A DNA stretch of 64,000 nt from Aotearoamyces nothofagi (lineage: Eukaryota > Ascomycota > Leotiomycetes > Leotiales > Tympanidaceae): positions 434,001-498,000 of the forward strand of contig JADDTR010000003.1 of assembly GCA_015345905.1 (NCBI GenBank), given 5' to 3'. Below, one piece after another: positions 1 to 12,713 of this stretch; position 1 is the stretch's first letter, and every line of letters starts with the position of its first letter. The notes below the pieces were generated by a model. It was not told the DNA's origin and ran no database searches. It was given only the letters and a program-made list of their open reading frames with translations. A program made the position numbers and the translations under genes.

Positions 1-730
1 CATTTACAGCAGATCGGACAACCAGGAGCCGGGAGCCGGGACATTAATCACTCCTACCCGCCGGCGTCGCGGAGCGGAAATAATTATCATTGTTGAGACC
101 TCATTACTGGGGTTTCCACATTCCTTTTATGATATGCCGAACGGCCGGGGTTCCCTTGCTATTTTCTTGTTCTATCTCTGTGCGTGTATACATATACCCC
201 TGGACACCTTTCTTCCAAATAAATGAGCGAACACGAAAGTGATGGAGTACGTCGGGATGATATGTGGTTAGATAGATGGAGTTCGGGTTTTAGGATAGGG
301 GGAATGGTTTTCTTTCACGCAGTTATAGACGGTTTTGAACGAATACATATGAATTATAAACAAGGCATGTCACATGTGAACGTCATGTTATAAATTTTGC
401 GGGCATACATGGTTAAAAGAACAGCGTTGTCTATCGATATTTTGAGTAACCGTCGTCTATCAATTAATTAGCCCCTCTTCAGAATGCGAAGGGGGAAAAA
501 GGGCCTCTTGCACATAACCGAGCCCCGCTATCGAGGTAGCAGAGACAGGAAAAAAGGGTGACACGCCTTGTGTTACAGATAGCGCGCCCGAATGGGTGCC
601 AGAGGTGGCTTTGACCTGCCTGGGCGACACAAATAGGTCCATCCGTCAGCGTGATGCGCGACAGGCAGATCTCATTGCGGAAAGTGGAAAGCGACGACGG
701 GCCTTGGCGTCGGGTGGGCTTTCTGCCCAT

Positions 731-812
731 ATTGCCTGCCATGTTGCCTGCCATGTTGCCTGCCATGTTGCCTGCCATGTTGCCTGCCATGTTGCCTGCC
801 ATGTTGCCTGCC
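731..812. repeat. 12-bp minisatellite, about 7 copies
   Basis: The unit TGCCTGCCATGT is repeated almost perfectly about seven times. Because 12 is a multiple of 3, every frame stays open and gives spurious repeat ORFs on both strands (for example a His-Val-Ala-Cys repeat). Nothing else suggests that it is coding. Confidence 0.9.
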
Positions 813-1307
813 CAGCATCCCAGGCTGGATATCCACTGTGGCTTGCACTGGGCGAGCTGGGCTGTTTGGCGCGAGCGGGTATCGAGCATGGCGCTGGGGG
901 GTTGATTGGTCGTAGGGCGGCCGGGGATGAAGGGGGGAGGATCAGATCGGAGACTGGAGCTCGGCGTGCATGTGTGTGTGGTTGGCTGGGTGGCTTGTTG
1001 GGTGGGAAAGGCGCTTGGTGGGCTGTGTGTAGATGTATAGCACGGAACATGGGCATGTTGGAGACTTCGGGGTGCTAATAATAGTAGGAATATACTCACT
1101 CTCTAGGCATGAATGATGAATGAGTGAGTGAGTGATGATGGACCTGGATTCGAGACAGTAGAAATGCAAAAGGAGAAAAAAAGAAAAACATCTAACCAAT
1201 CAAGCGCTGAACGAAGCCGAAAAGAGCTCGGACATCTCTCTGCACTTGTGGGGGAAAAGAAGGATATTCTGCATGGGGCATGATATACGGGAAATGAGAT
1301 ATGGTTC

Positions 1308-1414
1308 GATGTTGGGAAGGCTGTTGAAGATAACGAAACACTGTCCCGTGATGTTGTACATGGGGATGATAGATGTTGAGAAGGCTGTTGAAGATAATGA
1401 GGCAAGTATCCCGT
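1308..1414. repeat. Imperfect direct duplication, period 64 bp
   Basis: A segment of about 42 bases starting GATGTTGGGAAGGCTGTTGA at 1308 recurs with several substitutions at 1372, giving a period of 64 bases. It looks like an old local tandem duplication in noncoding DNA. Confidence 0.6.
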
Positions 1415-4400
1415 ACCATACAGGACATGCCCTTGAGACTCGAGCATGCACTGTATCCGTATATAATTTGATACATATGCATGTGGATAAGCAGGCCATA
1501 TATGTACTATACCTAGGGCTGGGTGTTCCCGAACAGCACGGCAAACGATGCAGATCAAGTACTCGGGACAGGTACATGACAAGCACATGCTTGAGTATCT
1601 TAACTGCTCGTACAGAAACCAATGGCACTAAGGTAGGTAGGGACTGTACTGTACTAGGATACTGCACTGCACTGCACTGTACCATCAAGGCGATCCCGGA
1701 GCAGAGTCCCGTTAGGTATATCAATCAGTATGCTGTAGGTAGGTACTTGTACATCACAGAATGTGGATGCATCGATATGAATTAACAACGCCTACCTGGA
1801 CTCGAGTACAGCCGGGCTGTCTGTGTGCCGTTTGCCTATCAGCGCCGCGTGTAGTATGACAGCCGTCTCCGGACGTGTCGAGTTGCGATAACACGGACAT
1901 CTATCTCGATAAGACTTGACCTGCAGCTTGCATGTGAAATCGTGTTAGTGTTGGCTGTTTGTCTGTCATATGATCCAATATCACTCTTCGCAGTGTACAT
2001 GGACAATGTATAGAGTAATATACCCCTACCCAACTCGGTACTTTATGATGTGTGGAGTCTGTTTCAGCCGGAGATCGAAATTAGATGTGTGCAGGAGGAC
2101 GCCGAGCGCGTACATATATACGTACAGGGTGCTCAGGTAGTAAGGACCCGTACCTACTGCCATAAGGCAAGCACTTTGTGCTGTATCCGTACCGTTGCAA
2201 TCTAACAGAGGGGCCAAACGACTCACGCAGAGCCGTTCTATCCGAACTCCGTATTCCACGCCGTAAGCTACACTACCTAACTTGCTTAGCTTCGTAAACC
2301 ATCGCTGATAATGCTAATAAATTGAATTATAACATCCGGCATTGTACTAAACTGTACTATATATATTAGTATCCTTGTAGAAAATAATGATAATTTAACG
2401 TTAATACGTGCACATAAGGTATCTGTACCTTACGTAGCTCCATATTGCAGGCTTTTATGCCCCCGCTGGTTTGCCTGAATACCGCGTTACGTACAAGTAC
2501 GTACTACTGTCACCGTGCCATGCTACCTTGACAACCAGGGAAAGCACGTCTGCACGGAAGCTGTATTTCGGAGCAACTTACCGTACGTACCTTGTTCCGT
2601 AGCCACGGATATCTCTCGCACTCTCATTGTCGCCTTATTGCCAGATATGCCATGCCACTATAGATCGAGAATACGCATGGTGATATGTGTGCAAAGGCGA
2701 TCTTTCACGACGGGTACCTGTGTCCGTAGCTAGGTACCTACATCCCAGTGGCATCGTTCCTAGCTTCTGCAAATAATAGTTAGTAGCCCTAATTTGAAAA
2801 AGAAAAAAAACTTACGTACATATACCTACATGCATGCATGTATATATAGGTAGGTAGATTCTACCTTAGGTAATGTACCCTACATATATTTCTAGCCTCT
2901 CTAGATTTGTAGGACGTATCGCACAGAACAATAACAATAATATGTGCTGATATGAACCAGTCTCTTCTAGTAATAACCGGTAAATACCGAGTTGCAGCGG
3001 GTCAAGAAGCTGTTAAAAAGTGGAGACCGTTTTCCTTCTTCCCAAGAGGGCCACAGCACGACCGGGATCGTTAAAAATGTAAATAAAAACCAACACTTCG
3101 TGCGAGCCTCTTGCCACGTACCCTGCGGCGGCGCAGCTCTCCTCCCTCCCTACTCGTTTCCAGGGTGTAGATGGGAGGCTGAGAAGTAGAGACGGGAAGA
3201 GGGAAGTGGAGGAAGACCTACCGGAAAGCTTATCTAGACGATGTAGCAATTCCATGGAGTACGTAGCACTGTACCGTACGTACGTACAGTACAAATACTG
3301 TGGTTCAACTCAAAGGTGAAACAGCAAGACACACAACTCGTCTTGTCTTGTATGTCATCGATCCTCACCGGGAATCGAATCGTGAAGGCGCAACTTCAAA
3401 ATATAGCAAGGTACTCCGTACCGAAGGGGTTATTCATGCCATGCATGTCTGATCCGACCCCTTGAAAATACTCTGGGAATCCCAAGAAGGCAGCTTATCT
3501 TACTCGCATGCAATGCATCCAGCATCTAGCATCCACTCGAGTATTCATTACTGGCTCGTCGCTGTTGTTTCCTGGCGCCTTCGCGGCCTGCATTCTGGAT
3601 GCGTGCTGCGTTGCGTTCTGCATCTTCTGCATTTGCGTGTTATGCATGCTGCTCCGGAGATGCCATGGATCTTCCTGCGCCCGTCAGTGATCGGGATGAT
3701 CGCCTTTCATCCGCCTGGAGCTCGTGGCTTGCCAGGATGAGGAAAAGAGGAACAGAGCGAAGGACGGAACGGGGAGGAGAGGAAAAGTGGACGCGGTCAC
3801 TATGTCTATCCGTAATCTGTACGGCGGGGCATCACACCCGCGGCACCATGCCCGAACGGGGCTCGGGCTCCCCTAAGGTCGCAGACCCAAGATCGCCGAC
3901 GCAAGTTTGTGGGGGGATGCTCTGGCGCGCCCTGGCGTGGTGCCTCGGCCAACTATTGGCCCCCCCGACATTGGCTCCAGCGGTGCCACGGACGTCGACT
4001 GTGTATACAGTAAGCCTGTGACGTGACTGTTGCTCCTTCATTACCTATTATACAGTACCGTGCTGCCGTATTACCGTACTACCTTGCCTCCAGCACTGTG
4101 CTGTACTTAGCGCCTGGCGGAAATACCGCGTACTGTAATGATGTCTTGCTGGACTGGGCCCGGAAGCAGGGTTGTGTCCGTGCCATACGTTCCTCCATCC
4201 CTCCCTACCCATTGCCTATTACCCACCTCGGCATGCTTAGCTATTAAGTTGGGGCACTCGTAGCTGCTGTATATGGCATGAGCGGGTCAATCAAAGGATG
4301 CGGCCACAGTGAGAGCCTCCTCGGAGAATTTTATCGATACTGTAGCCTCCTGTAACAGTATGCCGCCGACGTATTATATATAGCGTAGCGGGCGTAGTGG

Positions 4401-7400
4401 TGAGTGTAGTGAGAATACTGTCTCCTAACCGACAGCAGGACAGTACATACTGTACATATCCCCACTCCGATCAATGTCATCGCCGCCCAGCTGTTCGCAT
4501 TGGAAATGGAGATGCTCCTCAAGCATGTTCCGGACCTTCATCCTATATCAGACAATACGCCCGGGCGACCCATGACGGAATGATTTCCGGGATCGCGCTC
4601 CGGTTTACCCAGCAGTGCCCAGCAGATCATGACAGATGCACTACTCGCATCTAGGGAAGGAGTGCTGAACTATTGGACTGCTTCGTGCACGTAGTATGTC
4701 GTTGTTGTCGAATCCGAGTAGTCTCTCCGAGTTCCAGGCCCTGAATAACACTGTGCAGTGCTGTCTGCACGGTACAGAGAAGATGGGCCAGGATGTTAAG
4801 GGAGATTAGGGTGCTTGGGTGCGCTGTGGGACTCGTCTGCTCATAGGAGGGGACGGCGCGTGAACGGTGAACGGTGGATGGCGGTCGAGGTATTGTTTAT
4901 TGGTGTGCTGATGCGGGTGCGCTGACGTGCCCAGAATGAGATGCTGAGGTGCGGATCGTGCTGCTGCTGCTTGGCGACATCTACTAATGAATGGAACGTG
5001 CTCTGTCGCTCTGGCACCCTGTGCAACACAGCGCATTTTGCTCTGGCACTTCGGAATCGTGCTTACGCTCAATACGACAAGCTCCGACTTACTTCCGTAC
5101 AACAATCACTGATGGTGAAGAAGCGAGAAGCGAGAAGCGAGAAAGCAGGCACAGGCGTGGACAGGGAGGAGAGATTGATAAATCTGCGGCGCGGTAGGCC
5201 TGCTCTACACGTGTTAAAAAGGCTGCCTGCGTGCATCCTGCAAGGTTGGCGGGAGCGCCGAGCGTGTTCTGGCGGGCTGGCATGCGTAATATTCCATAGA
5301 CACTGTTCTAATGTGGCAATACTTGGTTGATGGTGGTGTACGGCTACTGTGCTCCGTACGTGTATTTACGTATAGCAGTATCGACGCCCATGACGCCTGA
5401 TGTCGAACGCCTGTTGCCAGTGAAGCAGTGAAAACCAAGGGCTCGATGACCTGTCCTCCAGGCTCTTCCTCCTCTTCTTCGTATTGTGGCTAGTAGTAGT
5501 ACTAGCAGTAAGTATGTTAGCATTTACCCACCAATCACTACCAATCACCACCAATTATAAGCATAAATAGGCAATAAGTAATTACAGTAGCTCTTGATAG
5601 CCTTGGTCTGTATGTGTCATGTGTGTCAGTGATTGCTGGTTCCGTATGGGCATTTCGAGGCTCTCGGACTCCCTGACGTCTTCTGCATCGAGTAGGGGCG
5701 TGATCCGTGAGGGAGAGTGATAGGCGTTCTCGTACGCCACTGCAGTAATACCCTGTGAACTGCCGTACTGTACTGTGCGTAGGTACGCTACATCATGCCG
5801 GAGATCCGTCAATCATCCCAAAAGCTGGTTGAAGCGGGTAAGGGACTAAGGTGCTATGAGAATACCGTGCTCGGTACGAGACACCAGCCTATCTTAAACT
5901 CGACGGCGGCCGGTGAGACATTAATGCCGGCCGGCCGACCCAGCGACCTCGAAACGCTACCGTTGCGATGCGTAAGTAGGCAATGATAGAGGTGCGGTGG
6001 CGCTGCCGCACCTACTTGAGCCTCGAGCGCCGTCATTATTACAGATATTAAGTATGGTAGTAGGAGCGAGAAATGGCAAAATCCCAAGGCCATGGATGAT
6101 ATAGATCTTCATATCATTCGCTTGCAATCTCCCAAAAGAGATAACGCTGCTTCTTTTCCCATCTGGCTTACGAAGCACCATACAAGCACTCTCCGGTGTT
6201 GCCTATACAGTATGAAATAATGACAGGGAGGTCCGGTTGAAGTTAGATCGGCAGTGTGCGTGGATTGCTCTAAATGCTGGGGAATGGACAGTGCACTGGC
6301 GAAATAAACTGGATTCTGCAGTAGAGAAAAACAACCGAGGATGGAGTATGATGTCAGTCTAGTATTAACACTGTGTGGAAGCCTCAAAAATAAAGCTGGT
6401 GTTAACATCCTTTGATTGCCAGCGAAGGCCGTGGACGCGCTATGCACAGTACATGACCTTGACACTAGATCATGTTGACGATAGAGTGTAGTAGAGTGCA
6501 CATGTTCTTTTTCTTGCCTATCATGCCTGCCATTCAGCCAGCACAAGCACACCGGAGATAGCTGAATGGAATCATCGCCGCGACTTGCACCTGAAGCCGA
6601 GACTGAGATAAGCGTATCGTTCGTAAATAGCAGTTCTTGGGATGTGAGTCCGGAAATTCTTTGAAGCTCTAGACTCACATAAATTTTGTTAATCTCCCAA
6701 GACGGGCAAGTAATCCGGGCAAAGATGCCCAGACCCCCAGACACGTAGGCATACCAGAGCATGACGGCGGCGGCCACGAAGGAGCAATGCCTAGGTTTGA
6801 AGAGCAAAGAACACCACACAAGGAGCGCATGGTAGGAAGGCTGGAAGGCTGGAAGTTACGGAGTATGATGTTACAAACTGTGTACTTTCACGCTTTATCC
6901 GATCTGTGCTTGGGCCCGTACAGGGGTTGGCCAGTCGCGATAGCTACGCGGGGCGCTGTCACTTTCGGTATAGATGCTCTTCGTCTCTCCCACTCGCCAA
7001 TAATAATCTATCTTAAGCACCTTACTCGCCATCCGGATATCGACTAATATTCTGGCATTTTTTGATCCTGGGCGCCAGTAATATATATTGCCCGCCAATG
7101 ACGATCCCGGACTGTTGCGAGCTGAAGTCCGAGCGCCCTGATGTAGCTGTGATAGTTGATACGCACCGTACTCAGCATGTCGTTACTACAGTACAGCTGC
7201 TAAGGCTTAAGAAGGCGATAGGTTGGGAGAAGCATGACGAGAGCGAGACAAACGACAGCAATAGTGAGAGGACCTGGTTTATTCGACGTTCGACATTTTG
7301 CTATAAGTCTCTGCTTAAGCAGCCATTGCATCGGCTATCTAGCCATGCTACGCTTGAGTCGTACAGCCTCAGTTGTCAAAAACTGGAGGCCCGAGGGGCG

Positions 7401-7728
7401 TGAACACAGTGACACAGGGATGCCCACGAGGGCAAACAGCCAATCGAGGGACGCAGATACAGGCCAACCGACTGATAGAGACACTCCGCATTGAGGTGGT
7501 GCAGCGTTCGGGTTTCGAGTTTGAGTGCGAGAACATCTGCCCGTACAGTGAGGATAGAGACTAGACTCAGTAAGCAAGTGAGCGCTGGCTTGAAACCCAA
7601 AGTTTGACGTCCCAAACTTACCTTAGCATACTGACCTTGATGTGTTCTATCAACATACCTACTGTACGGACAGTGAGCTAGCGTGCTAGCTCCCACCTAG
7701 GGAGTGTGGCAGGTATGCCATGTCCGTG

Positions 7729-7763
7729 TGCCATGTATGCCATGTATGCCATGTATGCCATGT
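7729..7763. repeat. 9-bp tandem repeat
   Basis: The unit GCCATGTAT is present in about four tandem copies, with a fifth related copy (GCCATGTCC) just upstream. It shares the GCCATG core with the 12-bp minisatellite at 731-812. Confidence 0.75.
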
Positions 7764-8390
7764 TCTAGGGACCTCACAAGTGTTTTTACAGAGCACTTCT
7801 AGTGAGGATTGTCTTGTGGATCTCTGTGGATCGCTGTCGATGGCCCCCCTCCCCGACGCCCCGAACGCCTCGTTGAGGGCGCTTGGAGCTTGGGGCTTGC
7901 TACACATGCTAAACCCAACAACTGCTAGGTTCCGGAGTCGTGAAGAAAGATGGCAAGATCCAGACACCCTGTAGGCATGTACTCTACCCGCAATACAGTC
8001 GGCGCATTGCGGTTGTCGTAGGACGAGTCGGCCACGTCCGCACACCAGTGCTGGCTTGCTGCTGTATAGCACCCCGCCGGCACCTCGGGCAGCGGAAGAT
8101 GCTTTACACACTGTGCCGGGCACTGGATGTGCCTCCGGACCTGCTACACATGCAGTACCAGGAGTCGAGGAAGATCGATCTCAACATAAGCATGCGTACG
8201 CCGGCTAAGGATGAAGCTGGGAGCTTGGAGCCTGGGGCTGCCAAGCCATGACCTCCCTAGCCCTGCCTGCCCCCTTTAGTGCTGGAGGAGCCGTCGTTTA
8301 ATCGACTTCCGGGGGGGCAGCGACTAGCTTGCACAGTGAAGGTCGTCCCTCCTGCATCCCAGGCATCTACAGCAGCCTATCTCGCCCTAG

Positions 8391-8443
8391 CACAGCCTGC
8401 CACAGCCTGCCACCGCCTGCCACCGCCTGCCACCGCCTGCCAC
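8391..8443. repeat. 10-bp tandem repeat, 5 copies
   Basis: Five tandem copies of CACMGCCTGC, the first two with A and the next three with C at the fourth base. A short CTAGCCC-type 7-bp repeat follows at about 8501-8535. Confidence 0.8.
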
Positions 8444-8660
8444 TAACGAGCGTACTGTAACTGCCTGTCACTAATATTGTGGCATCGCCCTGTCGCTGGC
8501 TCCTAGCCCCTAGCCCCTAGCTCCTAGCCCTGGGCCTCCAGCATGTTGGCCGAAGCTTTCAGTAGTCATAAACGAGATATGGAGTTAGGAGGCAGATGGG
8601 TCCGCCCCGTGCGGGCAGTACCTTTCCCATCTAATTACGGAGCTGTAGGAGCCACGATGG

Positions 8661-8724
8661 GAGAGCAGCAGGAGCAGTAGCAGGAGGAGCAGCAGCAGTA
8701 GCAGCAGTAGCAGTAGCAGCAGCA
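8661..8724. repeat. AGC/AGT trinucleotide microsatellite
   Basis: Run of AGC, AGT and AGG triplets over about 64 bases. The minus strand reads as a poly-leucine frame, which is a composition artefact. Confidence 0.85.
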
Positions 8725-9908
8725 GTCCTCGACTAGCAGGCAGTACAGTAGGTGGTAAACGCCTGGCCAAGTTCGCCGTTCAGATATGTCCCTCTCATAT
8801 TTCTCCCATTCTTTGCCACCACTGTCATCATACAATCTAACTGCATTATCATGCAATATCGTCATGCCCATGTATACGTCCTAGCATGCTAGCGGACTAG
8901 TATGGGTGGTATACATAGTAAATGAGAAGGCTGTTGTGAGATTAGATCTGATGGGCTGTGGGTCTGCGGGTCTACCTGTGCTTTACTACTACGAGCTGGC
9001 AAGAAACTCATTTGATCATTCTTGAATCTCGATCTTACTGTCTACGACTGTACTGTCTACGGCTGTACTGTCTACGATTATACCATCTGCAATCTGATAT
9101 CTACAGCCTGTGGTCTGTGGTCTGTGGTCTGCCTAACGCTCCCCAGCCTGGCTCGGCGCAAATCTACGGCCACATAGCTTCTCCGTCCAGACGCGCAGGC
9201 TGACTTACTTGGCTTCAGCAGCTTCATTATTGTGGCGTAAGGTAAAGCAGAGCTGCACCTTGGCTCCCCGTCGACATCAAGGCTTGTGGTGTTGACCTAT
9301 GAATGGTCGTTGGGGTCTGGTACTAGTACTGGCTCCTGCTTATCCACAGACCAGACAGCGCCAGACAGCAGCTCCCGTCTCCCGCTGCAATTTTGGCACT
9401 TCGCATAACCTTGGTCCTGTCTCCAATTCCAAGCACATTAAGGACTCTGCAGACGCTCCTGCATCTTGTTGTCCCTCAAAGAATCTAGAAACGCTCCAAG
9501 TCACTCCAGGTCCCTAGCATCCTGGCCACTGTTACCATTGGCCTCCGTATTATTCTGTGATGTTCTGAACTCCCGCAATCGGTTCACGGCGGATAACGAT
9601 CTGGATTTTGGGTCGAAAAGTGAATTCATTCTGTTCTGACTTGGTCTAACCAAATGCCCGTCTTCCGGATCCAACACAAAGACTCGAACTGCAAACTGCG
9701 ACAGTAACACCTGCTCCGCCAAACCTCCACCTTCTAAAGGTTGCTACTAGACTTTGTGGTTGTCGATCTGTGGTTACATAAGATAGCCCCGTCCCTGACA
9801 GCTCCGCAACGACTGATGGCAGTGGAGCTTCGCACTCAAACATACTCGAGAATTTCCAGTTAGAACTTTGGACACCTAGCTGGGTTCATACTCTCAGTTC
9901 CAGAATTA

Positions 9909-11339
9909 ATGACATCTGTAATGTCATATCAATATCCTTCTCTTCCTACTACGCGTCCCGATTTAGGAATATCCACTAGCTTTCATCTACCGGACCTTGC
10001 TCCACCACCACATTCGCCGTCTTCCTTGAAGAACAAATCGCCTATACGAAACCACAGTACACCGTTGCAGCAGAAAAGTACCAAGATGAAGCGTTCAACG
10101 TCGACTCCCAGTGTTCGTGATCAAGTAACATCAGATGCCGCAGCTCTGGCGCTGTCTGCAGAGAAACGTCGAAATAAACTTGGATATCATCGTACTTCAG
10201 TTGCATGCGGTAAGTGCTATGTTGAGCTTTAGGGCGTCTGCACTCCTTTCCTTCTGGAGGTAAATGATGAGACTTACTGATCTGCGTCCTCAGGTCACTG
10301 CCGTCGAAGGAAGATTAGATGTATCCCTGCGGTTGGAGACGCTCAAAATCGCTGCTCAAATTGCATCAGATTGAAGAAAGAATGCAACTTCTTCCCTGTG
10401 GAACAGCAAAATACGGATTTTCGTCATCGACAAGACTCCCAGACTCACGGGGGCGCCTCTGATTCATCTTCTCCATCACACCAACAAAGTCATTCGTCAG
10501 AAATGCACAACGGCCACCAGTATTTAATTATACCACCAATACAAGACCTTGGCACCTCCCAAATGAAGAAGCCAAAGGCTGACAGCTTTTCCCCTGAAAA
10601 TAATGGTTTGTTTCTTTCTCCGCATCCTTATATGTACGCTCTCTTACGCACCTTAGTGCCCGTTTTCACACGACCAAATGAATATAGCCACCCTGCTCCA
10701 AACTGGATATCGGCTGATTCTGCTCCTATGTCAAAGGCTCCTGCCGATGTCCCTGTGTCTTATTGGCGTGAGCAACCATTAACATCAGCATTTTCGCCGT
10801 TCCCGAATGTGCAACTTCAACACCAGTCAACTTGGCCTACTTCAGCCACGGAGCAAAGCCCTAAGGAAATCGGCTGGTCGTCTATTCCTCAGCGCTCAAT
10901 GTCTTTTGGAAACCTCGAAGGTCTACCTCATCCTTCAGCATATCCCAACTTCCCACCTGCAACGCAGGCAAGTGGCCGTGATGATTTCGTACCGCGACAA
11001 AATTCCCAACATTCTGACGGGTACTTGCCTCCATTAACTCCATCGACAAGCTCATCGACTACTACGAACACGTCCATAGCATCCAATGATCCAAGTGCTC
11101 ACACTTCTGTGCCGCCACTTCCTCCATTTTCGATTGCCCAGGGCTGGCAGCCATATGGATATGCTAAATCTCCGATATCCTCAGGTAGTGATGGCTATTC
11201 TGGCTGGTATGGTCAAGGATCTGCCGTGCCATCGCATCCACAGGTTGGTACAGCAGACGTGTTGCCTTCGAGTGCGTATGGTCATGGAGATCAATATCAT
11301 AGTATATACTACCCAGGGACGACTCAAGAGGGGCGATAA
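9909..11339 (+). CDS. Zn2Cys6 transcription factor with internal zinc cluster
   Basis: Predicted nuclear DNA-binding regulator, 448 residues. Exons are 9909-10209 and 10294-11339; the intron (84 nt, GTAAGT...CAG) splits a glycine codon inside the zinc cluster. Joining the exons restores a full cluster with cysteines at about 100, 103, 110, 121, 124 and 131 (C-x2-C-x6-C-x10-C-x2-C-x6-C), followed by the basic stretch RLKKECNFFPVEQQ. The cluster lies about 100 residues from the N terminus, after a Ser/Pro-rich segment. The rest is low-complexity Ser/Pro/Gln/Tyr sequence with no Fungal_trans domain visible, so effector regions are probably disordered. A second, optional 51-nt intron (10606-10656, GT...AG) would remove 17 codons without changing frame. 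The start ATG has in-frame ATG at codon 5 as an alternative. Target genes cannot be inferred. Confidence 0.93.
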
Positions 11340-12089
11340 CAATTGGAAAGAAAACTTAGGAAACGGTTTTAAACAAAGACAAATGATGATGAGAAAGGGC
11401 ACGCGACGGAAAGGGGAATGCAATGCATTTATGGGTTAGGGCCATATATGGAATTAGGGTTTACATGGTATAGTAGAGCGTTCAACGAGCGCCCAGGCAA
11501 AGAACACGAAGTAGCCGAACTTTGGAGAGGCCTTTTGCACTTTTAGCTACTGGAGGTCTCGGGAGGAGTTTAGGATGTAATTGGAACTTTTGAAGGTGCT
11601 TGTTGCAATGGTTGCCTACAGGCATTGAAACATATAGCTTCTACTGAGTGCAAATTTCAAGATTCCGTTGGCAAATCACTTTCGGTAGTTGCTGAATAGT
11701 AGTGACGAAAATAAGGCTGCTATATGATGAGTTCTTTCCGACAGGTTGGCATCATGCTGGTTGTGTATCGAGGCACGCGAGGCTACTTCTACGCCTGCAA
11801 ACACCAAAGATATATACGTAGGTCTTCATGGCAAAGAAGGACTACAAGACAACTTTTCGGCATTCCCGAAACTTTCACAGGAGGTTCACAAAATGCAGTT
11901 CTATCATCGTACCAATTTTGGAAGCCTAATTAAAGTTTTTGTCGTGGTATTAAAGCCGTAATACGACGCCTTGTCCCAGCTGTGCGTTCGATTCGAAAGA
12001 AGCTCTAGATTTAAGGTTGTGCGGCCTCAAGTCCAAGGCTCGAAGTCTGACGCCATTACGCGGTGGTTCCGTTCCCGTACCGTACCGTG
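11340..12089. other. Intergenic, no gene seen
   Basis: Probable 3' UTR of the upstream regulator and promoter of the DUF202 gene. Short open frames here show no splice-consistent extension or recognisable domain. Confidence 0.5.
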
Positions 12090-12713
12090 ATGCGGGCCTC
12101 CGCGCGCAAACCATCCCGCAACCTCACCAGTCCTCCTGCAAGAAGCCATGCCTTCCATGTTCGAGGTAACCTCGCCCAGCCCCCGGATCCGCGCCGTCCT
12201 TCCTCCACTGACACGTCCCAGCCTCACCCAGGAGACGCGTACCATCTGCGCCTCCACCGGGCGCGCTCGGTCGTGCTCACCGCGCAGGAGCATGTCCCCC
12301 CCCCCCTCCCCACCCCGCAATGCCCCCCGCCGCTCTGCAGACGTACGGCCAGCCCAGCTAACCCGGGCGTCGCTCGCAGGCTCGTCGAGATCCGCGCCGC
12401 GCAGCGCACCTTCGAGGGCGCGTACGTCCGCACGGCCCTGTCGCAGTTCTCCTTCGCGCTCGTCGTCTTGAAGATCTTCACGGCCGAGTTCTACAGCATC
12501 GGCGCGCTGTTTGCCGTCTATGGCGTCGGTGTCATGCTGCTCAGTCTCTACAGGAGGTGGGCTGGCAACCGCCAGTTCTTCAGCGAGGTCGGCGAGGATG
12601 GCCTGGATAGGAAGAGGTTCAGGACGAGTGGGAATGCCGTTGTCATTTTGACGCTGCTGAGTGTCGCTGCATATGCCAGCTTGCTCGTGTTGACCATCCG
12701 GCTTGAAGCTTGA
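12090..12713 (+). CDS. DUF202 (YidH-like) small membrane protein
   Basis: Single-exon frame of 207 residues from the first in-frame ATG (the frame is open from 12063 without an earlier ATG). The C-terminal 110 residues look like DUF202: the motif EIRAAQRTFEGAYVRTALSQ is followed by three hydrophobic helices, FSFALVVLKIF, IGALFAVYGVGVMLLSL and AVVILTLLSVAAYASLLVLT. The N-terminal half is Pro/Ser/Arg-rich and probably cytosolic. DUF202 proteins are membrane proteins of unknown function in fungi and bacteria. The gene is clearly richer in G+C than the flanking intergenic DNA. The start codon is uncertain because the N terminus is low complexity. Confidence 0.8.
   Translation: MRASARKPSRNLTSPPARSHAFHVRGNLAQPPDPRRPSSTDTSQPHPGDAYHLRLHRARSVVLTAQEHVPPPLPTPQCPPPLCRRTASPANPGVARRLVEIRAAQRTFEGAYVRTALSQFSFALVVLKIFTAEFYSIGALFAVYGVGVMLLSLYRRWAGNRQFFSEVGEDGLDRKRFRTSGNAVVILTLLSVAAYASLLVLTIRLEA

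Larger units (their letters stand above)
1..9908. other. Gene-poor region with short tandem repeats
   Basis: I see no convincing gene here. The open frames are short, overlap each other on both strands, lack recognisable domains and do not join at splice signals. The stretch holds several short tandem arrays (listed separately) and many GTAC-containing and TACGGAGTA-like motifs between about 1.4 and 4.2 kb. The last few hundred bases are probably promoter and 5' leader of the Zn2Cys6 gene that starts at 9909. Confidence 0.6.

Noticed and set aside
479-1099. Several frames of 80 to 206 codons on both strands
   Set aside because: All run through the 12-bp minisatellite, whose unit length is a multiple of three and therefore keeps every frame open.
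3355-3400. tRNA B-box-like GGGAATCGAATCG
   Set aside because: No matching acceptor stem, D-arm or anticodon arm in either direction.
6109-6762. Minus-strand open frame of 217 codons from its first ATG
   Set aside because: Long for a chance frame, but with no recognisable domain, no splice-linked neighbours, no convincing promoter and irregular composition. It lies in a gene-poor, repeat-bearing region.
731-8443. Short direct repeats as a possible CRISPR array
   Set aside because: The repeats are head-to-tail without unique spacers, in a eukaryotic nuclear context.
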